A stretch of 64,000 nt of DNA, taken from positions 186,001 to 250,000 of the forward strand of contig JAACJM010000080.1 of NCBI GenBank assembly GCA_013368315.1, in the 5' to 3' direction. The position numbers and the translations under genes were made by a program. Positions 11,340 through 22,530 of the stretch are shown here, in pieces. How positions within the stretch are numbered: position 1 is the stretch's first letter; every line of letters starts with the position of its first letter. Source of the DNA: Tetrapyrgos nigripes (lineage: Eukaryota; Basidiomycota; Agaricomycetes; Agaricales; Campanellaceae). Under the pieces are notes generated by a model. It had not been told where the DNA came from. It searched no databases and was given only the letters and a program-made list of their open reading frames with translations.

Positions 11340-12992
11340 GATTCTTAACTCATATCAGCGCAGTCAATTTGCTGAAGATGTTCAAAAAGTCCGCCAAGAC
11401 TTGGTGAGTGCCTCCTTAACTTAGACATAGCTCGAGACTGATCCTCAACTCATGTGACCTCATAACAGTCCACTCAATTCGCCATCGAAATACAAAAAGC
11501 CCAGCGGGACTTGGTGAGTGCTTCTTTAGCCTGTTTTGATAGAGGTTGATGACGTGATATTGTCAGCTACAAAAGGACAACGAGATACAAACTCTCCAAG
11601 CCAAACCCAAACACTCAGCTCAATCGCCACCCTTGTCCCAATCTCAGTCATCTCAGCCATCTCAAAGTCGCAGCGACGATCGGGATGTAGACATGGATCA
11701 TCCTCAGGTTACTTCTACCCCTCCTCGCTATTCGGGAACTGCTCCTGTCAGCAGATCAACCACCTCTGATTCTGTCCCCGCTAGCGCTGCTCCTACCGCT
11801 GGAGAGGCTGGGTTTGCAGCACTCTTTCAACAGTTCACAGGCGATATCAAACAACTCCTACAAAACTTGCAGACTCCACCGGCCTCCGTGCAAGGGACAC
11901 CCACGTCCGCAGCCAAACGTCGTGGGAAGCGTGCAATGAAGCAGGGCAGCTATGGCCATAAAATGGAGCTGAAGAAGACGGCTTATGATGTTTTGTCCCC
12001 CAAAATCTGTTGTTGCCTGCCCAGACCCGATGCTCACTGTTGTCCCAAGACTGATATCCTCGATGAGTTCAAGGAACTTTGCAGGATCAAGACTCTTCAC
12101 AGCGGCGATTATCAACCTGTCGGCAAAGAAATCGCTCTCAGTCACCTTATTGGAACTCACACTGGTCCCCAGGGTGAACTCCAGTATTCTCTCTACTTTG
12201 GCGAGAATTAGAAACAGATCCCATGGAACAAGATTGTTGTCTCAAACATGGCTGCGGCAGTCTTTGGAGCGTTAGACAATGTGGGGAAGACAGTTGACTT
12301 GTCGTCAGAAGTAATGCAAGCTATCATTTGGAGTTTCGTGGTGCAGGTCCAGGGTGCATACAAGAGGTCTCTTCCTCGTGCAGATGAAAATGAGGCAGAA
12401 GCTGATGCTCGAGTAAAAGAGTATAGAGACTACACAAATGATAGGATGAGGGTCCACTCCTGCAAGATACAGGTGAGTTTTCGGACAGTTTTCACTGCAG
12501 TCTGCAGAGTTTGCTTATCTTACTACGCAGAAACTCAACAAGCGTCATGAGCACGTCAAACAGCTCCTTGAGGTTAACGATCATCTGGAGTATCGAATTG
12601 GGCAAGTTCTCCTTGATGACCTTGACATTGACGGTCAATCCTCCGAATATACAGATGACGAGAACCCAGCCGGATTTAAGGTTCTTGTTCTAAAGTACAG
12701 GCACAAGGCTATCGGCCCCATTCTCCATGGCATTGACATGCAAGGTGCGGCTTTGTCGATGAAGCAAATCGGATTCCGCAAGCGCCTTCCTGCATCCAAG
12801 AAGCACCGCTATACAGAGCAGGAGTCTACTAGCCAGATCGTGAAATGTTTACCTCGTTACTGCTATGATGATGCGTTCTTCAACAAACTATCGGGTCCCA
12901 CCAAGGAAACTTTAGACATCTCAGACAAGCAATACCCTCAATTTGATCAGTGGGTTGCCTTGCATAGCGTTGGACTTGGAGGCAGGGTCTGA
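11340..12992 (+). pseudogene. Second member of the coiled-coil repeat family, interrupted by a stop
   Basis: Two very short duplicated exons come first (about 11355-11402 and 11469-11512), reading QFAEDVQKVRQDL and QFAIEIQKAQRDL. A longer exon from about 11565 has a Ser/Gln/Pro-rich linker and FAALFQQFTGDIKQLLQNL. After an intron at about 12472-12528 the C-terminal module follows (KRHEHVKQLLEVNDHLEY, then FKVLVLKYRHKAIGPILHGI, then CLPRYCYDDAFFNKL), ending with TGA just after 12989. It resembles the module ending the gene at 4077-10990. The frame is interrupted by TAG at 12209-12211 and reopens in the same frame directly after it, so this looks like a single nonsense change, possibly TGG to TAG. 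I could not locate the true first exon. Confidence 0.55.
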
Positions 12993-13941
12993 TTTTGTCG
13001 GCTCTCTTCCTCATCACGGTTGTTGAGGAGCAGCAGACAGGGACATAAGTTACGATAATATGTATTATTATGTGACTTGTAGTTTTTATGAATTATGACT
13101 TGGTTTTATCTCAATATAGTGACAACGAAAACTATTGCATGACGGGGTGCTTGCTGAGCTTCTCCTAGCATTGTCTATTATCTCCAGGATTATCGACATC
13201 GATACAGTCTGAGTCTGCGTTATTGTTCTGCGTCACGTGTGTGAAGGAGTAGTCAACTCGCGTCAGTCCAATCTATTGTCTTGACTCCCATCTTCCTCTC
13301 GCTCTGTCTCTCTCCTCCACACTCTCTAGCATTTGAATTTGTTTTGGTGCTACAATATCTGAAGACGAATGTGTTTCATCCTCTGGTGCAGATAGAATGC
13401 GCTTCTATCTGTCCAATTCAGCGTTTCTTGGTGAAGGAGACACCGTTGTGAAGATCTGCAGTACAGTAGCAAGGTCTTTTTCCCTCCTCCTCCTTTTCTT
13501 TTCAAGCTGATGCTTATACATTCCAGGTGTTCCTCATTCTTTCGAAACTGGAACCAAGTGTAAACTTTCACTGATGCTTTGTATCTTAAATATCAGGTAC
13601 GTTGACTTGTGACTGGGGGCCGTTCTGCAATGCTGACACTTCTCATTATTCTTACAATTTTTCAGACTACCTCCGATTGGCAAAAACCAACCATTATGAC
13701 AGACAAGCCCAAGCAAGAGTGTGTGTCCACTTTCGCTGCATCTCATGCTTTGAGTCAATAGATTTAGTAGTGTTCTCATTGACCTCGTCAAGACTTCAAG
13801 CAGGAAGAGGACCATCTCTCACAAATGGAAGGCTAATCCAAGCCCCTCCAAATTGAAGGTTTCGGTTACTTTAGCCATGAGCAGGACCAGCTGAGTGACC
13901 AACAGAGCTTGGAATGTTCGATCATTTCAAGGACCGTAACA
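12993..13941. other. No gene supported
   Basis: Short frames only. The segment 13240-13520 is T/C-rich and looks promoter- or intron-like, but no exon chain could be built on either strand. Confidence 0.4.
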
Positions 13942-14168
13942 ACAACGAGGTAACTAGAGCCCTCGGGGTTGCAATGGTGTTGGAGAGTGCTGTTCAAGTT
14001 GGACAGAGCATGGAAATTGATGAGTGGGCCAGCAGTTGCGAATATTTTAGTGGAAGCTAGAGCTGCTGCTGATGCTCATGGTGTAGCTGAGGGGAACAAC
14101 GACAAGGTAACTGGAGCCCTCGGGGTTGCAATGGTGTTGGAGAGTGTTGTTCAAGTTGGACAGAATCT
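13942..14168 (+). repeat. Direct repeat, period 157 bp
   Basis: A block of about 70 bp containing GCCCTCGGGGTTGCAATGGT and GTTCAAGTTGGACAGA occurs at about 13942-14010 and again at about 14094-14168. CCTCGGGG begins at 13961 and 14118. Both copies lie in the same reading frame, so this may be a remnant of a repeated coding unit. Confidence 0.75.
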
Positions 14169-14199
14169 CGTAAGTGTTTTGATCCAATTTCTGCAGCTT

Positions 14200-14590
14200 T
14201 GAGCTGTAATCACAGGCTTCTCGGATTTGAAAATGGCACTCAAGGTAACCTTTATGGCAATTCAGGTGTGTTTTTATCTCTTGCCGGTAATCCTCTTCCA
14301 CTGATTATACCATTACCTACAGAACGCTTCAATCACATTGCAGGCCATGCTTTCGACTACAGCACATATCCTGTTGCGAGATTCGTGGTCAAGGCCAAAT
14401 GGAGGATGCAGTCAGAGTGTGGTTACCAACTCCTGGTACCTCCGATTCTAATCAGACCTTTGCGCAGTGGTGTTATTCCACTCTGGTCTTCCGAGGTCAG
14501 TTGGTTTTCCTCTTCCTCTCAACTCCTGCTTTCCAGCTATGACAATAATGGCCGAGATTGCTTGTGTAACCGATAGTCATAAGGCTCTGC
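14200..14590 (+). other. Unassigned coding-like remnant
   Basis: In one frame around 14390-14490 there is a coding-like run with VRVWLPTPGTSDSN and FAQWCYSTLVF, followed by a possible GT donor. I do not recognise it. It may be part of the adenylation-domain pseudogene downstream or a separate broken gene. Confidence 0.25.
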
Positions 14591-14599
14591 AATGTAGTT

Positions 14600-15605
14600 A
14601 CTAACTTTTCCTGTCTTTTGGGGACCAACCCAAAGGCTGCTTGCTGAATCACCGAGGCTTATATTGGGCCATATAAGGCCATGTGTATCTTTCCTTGTGA
14701 AGTGACGAATCCCGACACCGATAAGCGACTTGCACTCGCATGTATGTCTTCTCACCTCTGTAGAGTCTTCTTCTCTGATTGACATATCCTTTCTAGTATC
14801 GCCCTCGACGTTCATATCTCCGAAATATGTAAAAGGGCGACATTATCATCGCCTGACGATTTGCCATTGAAGTATTTAGTTTCTGGTGGGGAGAAGATAT
14901 CAGATTCTGTATGTGTGCATGCATTCGTCCATTGTTACTTAACAGCTGATGAACTCGATGCAGGTTGCAAACTTTTCCCGGTGAGTGATAGTTCTGGTGT
15001 TGATATCAGTTCTGTATGCTCATGGACCTTAGACCAACAGAACCTATGGTCGGGTGCACCTCTCGTCAGGTCAAGCTGGGAGATAGAAAGGAAAATGTTG
15101 GGAAGCCCTTTACTTTGTGCCAAGTCTACGTTGTAGACTCCTGAATGAACGTTGTTCCCAGAGGAACTCACGGTGAACTGGTGGTAGAGGGGCCACTTGT
15201 CAGGCATGGTTATAACAAACTACCGGAGGTGACGGAAAAGGTCTTTCTGGAGTGGCCTCGACCTGGATGTTGGAGTTATAGGACTGGTGATTTAGGTATG
15301 TCCTCTTACTCAAGCCAGTTAACGTTGCTGACTGATTCCCTTTCCCTAGTACAGTTGATGCCCGACAATACCGAGATTATGGGATGATTATGGGAAGGAT
15401 CGACACCCAAATCAATTTGCGTGGGGTGCGAATTGAAAGCGAAGGTATATCAAACGTCTTGTGCAACGCATGTTCTGAAACGGTGGACGTCGCAACGCTT
15501 ATTAGCAATCATCCTGCATGAACTAGAAGCTAGGCTTCCCTTACCCCTCTCAGCAGTAGTTCTGACGCTGGGTCGTCTTCTGGGAGAGTTCAGCCATCTC
15601 TACAT
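14600..15605 (+). pseudogene. Decayed NRPS-type adenylation (A) domain
   Basis: Core motifs of an adenylate-forming domain appear in order but across different frames: PKGCLLNHRGLYW (A3-like, about 14635), a VHISEIC block after an intron near 14725-14795, LKYLVSGGEKISDS (about 14870), PTEP (A5-like, about 15033), GELVVEGPLV (A6, about 15175), SYRTGDL (A7, about 15275) and GRIDTQINLRGVRIES (A8-like, about 15393). Lesions include a TAA after the A3 block followed by a shift, and a TGA at about 15142-15144 in the VYVVDS/MNVVPRG segment. Such domains activate amino acids as acyl-AMP in peptide synthetases. The A8 wording resembles fungal siderophore-type synthetases more than aminoadipate reductase, but I hold that loosely. 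No thiolation or condensation domain is seen. Confidence 0.7.
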
Positions 15606-15846
15606 TCAGTGAGTGTACATTCTAGTCTTTTCTTTGCCTTTTCTTTGTCTCTGTCTTTGTATGCGTCTGTGTTTCTCCTTTCTCGTCTTTGTATTTTTCC
15701 TTGTTCCTTTATTCCTTTTTTTTATTCCAAACCCTCATGCTAACGCTAACGCTAATCCTATCTACCTAGTCACTCCTGGCTCGAACCCACCCAATTCTCC
15801 CCATTCGGTCCATGCGTACCCACATTACACATATTGATGCAATGGG

Positions 15847-18800
15847 GGTCTTCATGCGCTCAAAGCCGTCCTTGCAAGTGCCGGTATCCTCAAGCATGAA
15901 CATCTTCTCAGTGTCAAGAATGAGGGCGATGAGTCCATCGGTCTTTCTGATGCCATTTCAGAGCAGACTATCCTCATTCAGAGTGTCACGGAGACTATTA
16001 TACTCAAATTAGTGGCAGATGATGTCCCGTTATTAACGAAGTGAGTGCCTCCCCGCAGTAATTCGTCCATAAGCCTGACACTGTTTCTAGCCTTCTAGCC
16101 GATGTCTTCCCAGGCGTAGACTACATGCCCGTAGACCTAGATGCTTTGAGAGAGAATATCTTCAAAGTCTGCCAGGAGCGTCGTCTAGTGACTGGAGATC
16201 GGTGGATTGCCAAGATTCTGCAGTTGTACCAGATTCAGAAGATTCAGCATGGTTTGATGATGGTTGGTCCTTCTGGCAGTGGGAAGACTAACGCCTGGCA
16301 AGTCTTGCTGGCTGCGTTGGAATGCCTTGATGGTATTGAGGGCGTATCTTACGTGATAGATCCAAAGGCCATGCACAAGGACGATCTTTATGGTACCCTT
16401 GATTCCACTACCCAGGAGTGGAATGTTGGCTTGTTCACTCACGTACTGCATAAGATTGTCAATGACGTCTGTGGTGAGAGTGGTAAGAGGCACTGGATCA
16501 TCTTTGCCAGAGATGTTGATCCTGAATGGGTGGAGAATTTGAACAGGTGAGTACAGGGATTATCTGTGCACCTAGTACAGTGGCTGACTTCGCCGATCGT
16601 AGTGTCTTGGACGACAATTCGCTGTGGTATGATTTGGTTCAGTGACATGCTGTATCAAAACTATTTATTCACACTGTCCACCTCTCCTATTGACTCCGAC
16701 TCCGATGATTCCATGGACACGCTTGCTCAATGCACTGAGCCTTTGGGTGCAGATGTGGCTGCTTCTGCCAATCTCAAAACGCAAAAGCAAGTCACCACAA
16801 TCCTGGAACAATACTTCGCCGATGGCGATCTCATCAGTTCAGCCTTGGACTATGCCAAAGACATCGAGCATATCATGGACTTCACTACAACATGCGCTCT
16901 CAACACGCTCTTCTCGCTTCTCAATAAAACTGTCTGGAATGTCATCGAGTACAACAATCAGCACCCAGACTTCTCGTTGTCCCTGGAATGCATGGAGCAA
17001 TACGTCACAAAACGGCTGCTTGTCAGCATTATCTGGGCCTTTTCCGGCGATGCCAAACTCGACCTTTGCGCAGAACTGGGAGATTTCCTACGTGGTCAAA
17101 CAGGGATTGACTTACCTCCGTTGGTCTCTGGAAGCTCCTTGTTAGATTATGATGTGCAGGTCGGTACTGGGGAGTGGATGGCATGGCAATCCCGAGTTCC
17201 TACCATTGACATAGAAGCTCACGCAGTCACAGCTTCAGACGTTGTCCCTACCATGGATACCGTCCGTCATGAAGAGGTCCTGTATTCTTGGTTATCCGAA
17301 CACAAACCTCTTATGCTATGTGGTCCTCCAGGCTCTGGAGAGACCATGACATTGTTCAGTACTCTTCATAAACTACCCGATATCGTTGGTCTCAACTTCT
17401 CGAGTGCAACCACTCCAGAGCTTATCCCAAAAACGTTTGAGCAGTATTGCGAGTATCGGAAAACTCCCAACGGGGTCGTTTTGGCTCCTATACAAATTTG
17501 GCTTGTAGTCTTCTGCGACGACATTAACCTTCCTGCTGCAGACAAATACGGCACTCAGCAAGTCATATCCTTCATCAGGCAACTGGTGGAATGTACTGGA
17601 TTTTGGTGTACATCTGACAAGGCTTGGGTCAAAATGGAGCGCATACAGTTCATTGGATCATGTAACCCACCCACTGACCCCGGTCAAGTTCCGCTCAGTC
17701 ATCGTTTCTTGCGGCATGCCCCTTTGGTCATGGTAGACTGAAGAAGTCTCCTTGAAACAGATCTATGGCACTTATAACCATGCTGCACTCAAAGTTGTCC
17801 CCAATCTTCGTGCATACACGGAACCCCTCACAGATGTGATGGTCGACTTGGCATTGCAAAAACGATTCACGACGGACATATCGGTCAAAGGTCTTGTTCG
17901 CATCTGGGCCCATGAAGCTCTTCGTCTATTCCAGGATCGTCTGGTCACAGAAGATGAGAGATCGTGGACAGATGAGAACATTGACTGAGCTGCTATGGAT
18001 CACTTTCCCACCATAAACCGTGATGAGTCACTAACCCGCCCAATTTTGTTCTCAAACTGGACCTCAAAGGATTATATTCCTGTGGACAGAGAAATACTGC
18101 GAGAATATATGAAGGCTCGTCTAAAGGTGTTCTTTGAGGAAGAGCTTGATGTGCCGCTTGTGCTTTTCAACGACGTATTAGACCATGTACTCCGGATTGA
18201 CCGAGTATTTCGTCAGGTGGCAAGGTACGTATTTGCTCTCTGCATATAACCAATCTGACCCCCTGTGTTTCTTCCAGACTACTCTGTCGTGTTTCGTTGC
18301 GTAGATGAATGGCCTCAGTATACAGGTGACGACTTTGATGAAGACTTGCGCACTGTTCTTCGACGGGCTGGAACGAGAGACCCTTCTGTGGAGTTTTTCT
18401 CCCGACATCTGCAGTCGTGTGACGTTTTTCAACTTCACCATGACTCGGAGCAGTCTTCAGAGCCAATCTCTTGACCAAGTACTCAAGGTTGAAAGACCTG
18501 ACACTGACGGAAGCGGACCGATCTCATGGGCGAATTCCGACTCCATCTTTGAACACTTGAGAAACTGTTTCTCCAAGCTCTGAATGAGTCTTCAGGTAAC
18601 ATTCTTGACAATGACAAAGTTATCGACACTCTGGAAACTCTCAAATGAGAAGCTGCTGAAATCACTCACAAGGTCGAAGAAACCAATGTAGTTATGAAGT
18701 AGAGCAGGTCACAGCTGAATATTTGCCCCTAGCTCAAGCTTGCAGTGCCATATTCTTCATTCTGGAGCAACTCACACTGGGTGCAAACACTTGTAATTCC

Positions 18801-19262
18801 TTGGATATACAGAGGAATTACATAAGACTTACACTGGTACACTCAATATGTAAGTCCACTTGACTTACTGAAGTATTACCAGAGACCAAGAAAAATAGAA
18901 CAATTATATATGACTATTGTAAGGCATGAAGTCTCACAGTGGTCCTTGGTAATACTTCAGTAAGTCAAGTGGACTTACATATTGAGTGTACTAGTGTAAG
19001 TCTTGTGTAATTCCTCTGTATATCCAAGGAATTACAAGTGTTTGCACTCAGTGTCAATCTGGTCAATCATTTCTACCAGTTCTCTCTCCGCTTCTTCCTC
19101 AATATATTTGACTATATTCCTCACCATAATCCCAACCTAAAGAATGTCACTGACCATGGCCGGCGTCACCTTTTCTTGGTGGTTTATAGACGGAAGGCAC
19201 GCGCTCTTCTTCATCATGACCATGTGATGCTTGCAGTTCTGGTGGCACAAGTGAAGCTACAA
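15847..19262 (+). pseudogene. Cytoplasmic dynein heavy chain fragment (AAA2 to stalk base)
   Basis: The reading enters at GLHALKAVLASAGILK and continues through the AAA2 P-loop GPSGSGKT (about 16265), [25 protein letters not shown] and the AAA3 P-loop. The AAA3 P-loop reads GPPGSGET, so the nucleotide-binding Lys is replaced. It then runs through [53 protein letters not shown] and VNHFYQFSLRFF. Dynein is the minus-end microtubule motor; the tail, linker, AAA1, the rest of the stalk and AAA5-6 are absent. Expected pieces are missing after VLDDN, after KRFTTDI and after RIDRVFRQV (the AAA4 P-loop). There are frame breaks near 17741, 17986 (TGA), 18474, 18584 and 18646. The 279-bp MITE at 18775-19053 splits the last part. 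This is a dead gene copy; a functional copy is expected elsewhere in the genome. Confidence 0.88.
18775..19053. mobile_element. 279-bp palindromic MITE, CACTA-like ends, 3-bp TSD
   Basis: The ends read CACTGGGTGCAAACACTTGT on the left and, in reverse complement, CACTGAGTGCAAACACTTGT on the right. The arms match over roughly 115 bp with a few mismatches, leaving a short centre near 18890-18940. TCA flanks it on both sides (18772-18774 and 19054-19056). Removing the element and one TCA restores an open dynein frame across the junction (EQL then LVNHF), which confirms both boundaries and the target duplication. CACTR ends with a 3-bp duplication fit the CACTA/EnSpm superfamily. It encodes no protein. 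Confidence 0.9.
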
Positions 19263-19599
19263 CCCTTGGCGCTGCGTCTGTGTAATGTCTTTTCGAGAGC
19301 GACAGCCTATGGAGGGAGAGGTGTAGCATGCTGGTGGGGTATAGACTTGGGTTGGGTTGTTGTCAAGTCCATGCGAGCCCTTAATGCTAGGAAACACCAA
19401 GGACCTGGATGAAAGTCTTGAGTGGATTGGATGGAGATTCCGAGTGGATCCAGATAGGAAAGAGCTGATAAAGATAAATAGGGATTTCAGTCGGAAAGAC
19501 TGGGAAGCTCTAGGGAATCATCGAGGAAGGATAGGAGACCAGCTTTGTCGATTTTGCACTTAAGCTATCTACTACAAATGTGCTAGCTTAAGTACTACT

Positions 19600-19935
19600 T
19601 CGGGAAGTGTAGGAATAAGATAGGAAAGGATCGGAAATGAAGAGTAATATAACTACAGAAGGAAAGGTGAAGGGAAACGCCTCCTAAGGAAAGTGGAGTT
19701 GTGGATATGAAGTGGAGACGTTGGAGTAGGATTGGAGATGAATCGGAAATGAAGGAATGATCGGAAAGTGATAGGAAAGTAATGGAAAGTAAGACTGTAC
19801 TGGAAAGTCATCGGATCCTACTGGAAAGGATCTGGAAAGGACCCTACTGGAAAGGATCTGGACAGGACCCTACTGGAAAGTACAGGAAAGTGAAGTATAG
19901 GAAAGTATCGGAAAGGTATAAGAAGTATAGGGAAG
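19600..19935 (+). repeat. GGAAAG-rich low-complexity tract
   Basis: The purine-rich hexamer-like unit GGAAAG recurs with spacers such as TACT and GATCT, including two near-identical copies of CCTACTGGAAAGGATCTGGA at about 19826-19880. It is strongly strand-asymmetric. No coding signal is supported. Confidence 0.75.
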
Positions 19936-20825
19936 TGCATAGATCTTACAGTTGTTTGAGTTTGAAGAGGGCGAGAGGAGTCGGTATCTCGAGTCCAAGG
20001 TGCATATCTACAGAGTCACAGAGTCAGAGGCATTGAAGAAGGGGAAAAGATAAGAAATGTACCAAGTCGCATCCAATATCCTGCCTCCCCAAGGCGTACA
20101 TCGCTGTCCTCTTGACGGCTTTCTTCGTTGCCCAAAACCATTCTCCTCACCCGCAACCCTCTCTTCCTCGTATATATCGGACCTTGTCCGCCAGAAACTC
20201 CTTATGATGGTAGTGCCAGCATGATGTCTTTATGAGACTGTCGTCGCCAAGTCTTAGAACCTGGGTTTGATGACGGAGCGCTGTGGTTTAGTTGTTGATG
20301 TCAAGGAGAGGAATAATTCGAGAGAGATTATGGAAGCCGTACCTTGAAGTGAGCCAACTTCTCGATACTCCAGGGTCATCCCAACTCCTCCAGTCTGTAC
20401 CCAACGCCAACCTTCAATCTCACAAGCTTGTCCGGTGAAGCTGTTTGTTTGATTTCTTCATGTAGTTATTCGTGTAGAGGCTAGGGAAAGGATGGGAAAT
20501 GCGGTGAAGAGTGAAGAGCTGGGATCGATGCGGGAAAGGGTCACGTGACCGACACTTTCATCGACGCCTCCCGCCTCTGCTACCGCCGCCTGCCTAACGA
20601 TCCTTCCAAAGCCACAGCATCATCACTGCCAATCCCGTTGCTACCCCTACAACGCTCAGCTCAACCTTACCTTGCACCACTCGCTTCCACCAGTCCAGCT
20701 ACGATTAACTGTGTCTACAACCACGACAATTCATTTGGCCTCATGGTGAGGCATCGTGGTCTCATACTGTATGTCCTTTTGACGTTTGTCACTCTTTATT
20801 CTGGCCACCATCCCTGCAAAACATC
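19936..20825. other. No gene supported; contains a CACGTG palindrome
   Basis: A possible reverse-strand exon pair (about 20460-20343 and 20259-20090) joined by a GTACGG/CAG intron gives coding-like text but includes stops, so I do not call it. The plus frame 20545-20874 is Pro/Ser-rich and may be an N-terminal remnant of the GIY-YIG fragment that follows. Confidence 0.3.
20539..20550. promoter_or_regulatory. Perfect 12-bp palindrome GGTCACGTGACC
   Basis: The palindrome is centred on CACGTG, the core bound by bHLH factors of the Cbf1/USF type. It sits just upstream of the open frame starting at 20545. A regulatory role is inference from the motif only. Confidence 0.35.
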
Positions 20826-21277
20826 ATTTTCACCAACCGGCGCACTGGTGGATGGATATATGTACTGTCACTAAACGAGGCCACTGGTCAACAAGAGTAC
20901 AAAATCGGTATGACGGGACATGGGCCTGATGTCAGACTCAAGGAGTGGAGGCGGAAACACCAGTCCAAAGGATTCAGACTGGTCTATTTAGTGAGGGTGT
21001 GCAACAGGAAGGTAGCTTACGCCGTCGGTATGTTGTACAGGCATTTCATATCTTCTAAGCTCATGTTCCTCGTAGAATTTGAATCCCACAGACAGATTCT
21101 ACAATACACCACCAAAATCCACAGACAGATTCTACAATACGCCACCAAAATCCACAGACGTTGCCCAGATTGTTCTGTGCACCACCGTGAAGAATTCCTT
21201 GTGAAGCCCAGTTTCGGGTTAAGAGAGATTTGCCACGCCATTCACAAGGCAAAGAGAATTGTAGAGACAAGGGTTTG
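20826..21277 (+). pseudogene. T5orf172 / GIY-YIG-type nuclease domain fragment
   Basis: The segment GWIYVLSLNEATGQQEYKIG followed by MTGHGPDVRLKEW matches the start of the T5orf172 (Mug113-like) branch of the GIY-YIG superfamily: a G-[WY]-[IV]-Y strand, a K-[IV]-G-M/R-T strand, then the Arg-containing helix. A later CPDCSVHHREEF block fits the C-terminal part of these fungal proteins. GIY-YIG enzymes cleave DNA; the cellular role of the fungal members is not known to me. The domain start is out of frame with the upstream open frame. The middle, after a possible intron at about 21029-21075, is short and altered by a 33-bp duplication. I treat it as a remnant. The stop is TGA at about 21278. 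Confidence 0.6.
21086..21151 (+). repeat. Two perfect-length 33-bp tandem units
   Basis: Units 21086-21118 and 21119-21151 differ at one base and duplicate 11 codons (HRQILQYTTKI / HRQILQYATKI) in the GIY-YIG fragment. The duplication keeps the frame. Confidence 0.9.
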
Positions 21278-21289
21278 AAATGACATTCC

Positions 21290-22230
21290 TTTCTTAGTTT
21301 TGGACTTGCTTTCGTTGTCTTTGCTTGCTTTTTTGTATCGTTTCTTGCTGTATCTTGACACCTGCCATTTGTAACTTTGTAACATTACTATTTACTACGA
21401 TAATCGTCTACCACTACCGCTACCATTCCCCATCCCTGCCCTGTCCCCGTCACGCTGTTCTAAATCTCCCAACTCGTCTCGGTCTCAACCTTCACTCCCA
21501 ACCCCACCTCTCTACTCCCAACTCATGCACCGACTCATATGATGCCGACACCAACTAATTACGATTACGAACCCCAATTGCACTCAATTTATTGGCTCAG
21601 GTCCATGTCGTACATACTCAACTTCAACCATGCCCTCCCCATTGCCATACCATGTATGAAGTTGAACTTTAGCATGGTTCATACACAGGTCCCAATTCGT
21701 CGCTGGCTCAACGGTCTCACCTGCCTATCATTTGTAATATTACTACGATATTCTTTCACGCAGACACATCTCGCAGTGGACGCGTTGGAGACGCGACCGC
21801 GTCAAGCCACTGACGCACCTGCATCTTATTCTGTCTCCGAAAATATCATCTATTAGCAGACCTATCTAAACTTTAGATAGATGGTCCATTTGGACTCCTA
21901 TCTGCACCTATACCTGAAGCCCAGATATACAACATTTCTGGACTCAAATCCGTATGAGCAATAGACCATCTTTCTTTTGCTCGAATAACTGTACAAATTA
22001 GATGGTCTTTTTGTACTTCTTTCCATAGATTACATATGCCATCTTTTCGTGTACTTGTCAAGTGTAATTAAAGGTGTCCAGATGCATGTTCTTTCTGTAT
22101 GAATATTCAGAGTCTGGATAGATCATTTATTTGTACATATATCTAAATTACAAATATATCATACTTTCGTGCATCTATCTGCTCATCTATCCGTCGAGCT
22201 GATAGAAAGGTCCTTTCGGCGTGAGTCCCA
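21290..22230. other. AT-rich non-coding stretch
   Basis: No gene was found. At about 21861-21880 a small perfect palindrome CTATCTAAA-C-TTTAGATAG occurs, and words such as TAGATGGTC and ATCTATC recur to 22200. This suggests an old AT-rich element whose ends I cannot define. Confidence 0.4.
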
Positions 22231-22232
22231 TC

Positions 22233-22530
22233 GTCAGAGTCTCTCGACCCTGAAGAAGCCGATGGAACACAATGGAAACAATGACCTCATGCGGAAATCT
22301 CCGTTTCAAAATTTAAATTATTAAACCCCCTTGCCAGGACCGGCTGATTGATCGGTGGGACACGTCCCTCTCCTCCCGGTCAGAGTCTCTCGACCCCGAA
22401 GAAGCCGATGGAAGGTGTTGGAAACAAAATGACCTCACGTGGAAATCTCCGTTTCAAAATTTAAACCCCCCTTGCCAGGACTGGCTGATCGATCGGTGGG
22501 ACATGTCCCTCTCCTCCCTTCGGTCAGAGT
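22233..22530. repeat. Tandem duplication, period about 145 bp, two copies
   Basis: GTCAGAGTCTCTCGACCC begins at 22233 and 22379, and GTCAGAGTC recurs at 22523. Both copies contain GAAATCTCCGTTTCAAAATT and the CTGAT.GATCGGTGGGACA block. They differ by a few substitutions and small indels. Confidence 0.85.

Noticed and set aside
20090..20460. Possible two-exon reverse-strand gene
   Set aside because: The intron ends look right, but every frame has a stop within the exons and no motif was recognised.
21086..21151. CRISPR-like repeat
   Set aside because: Only two adjacent units without spacers, in a eukaryotic gene remnant.
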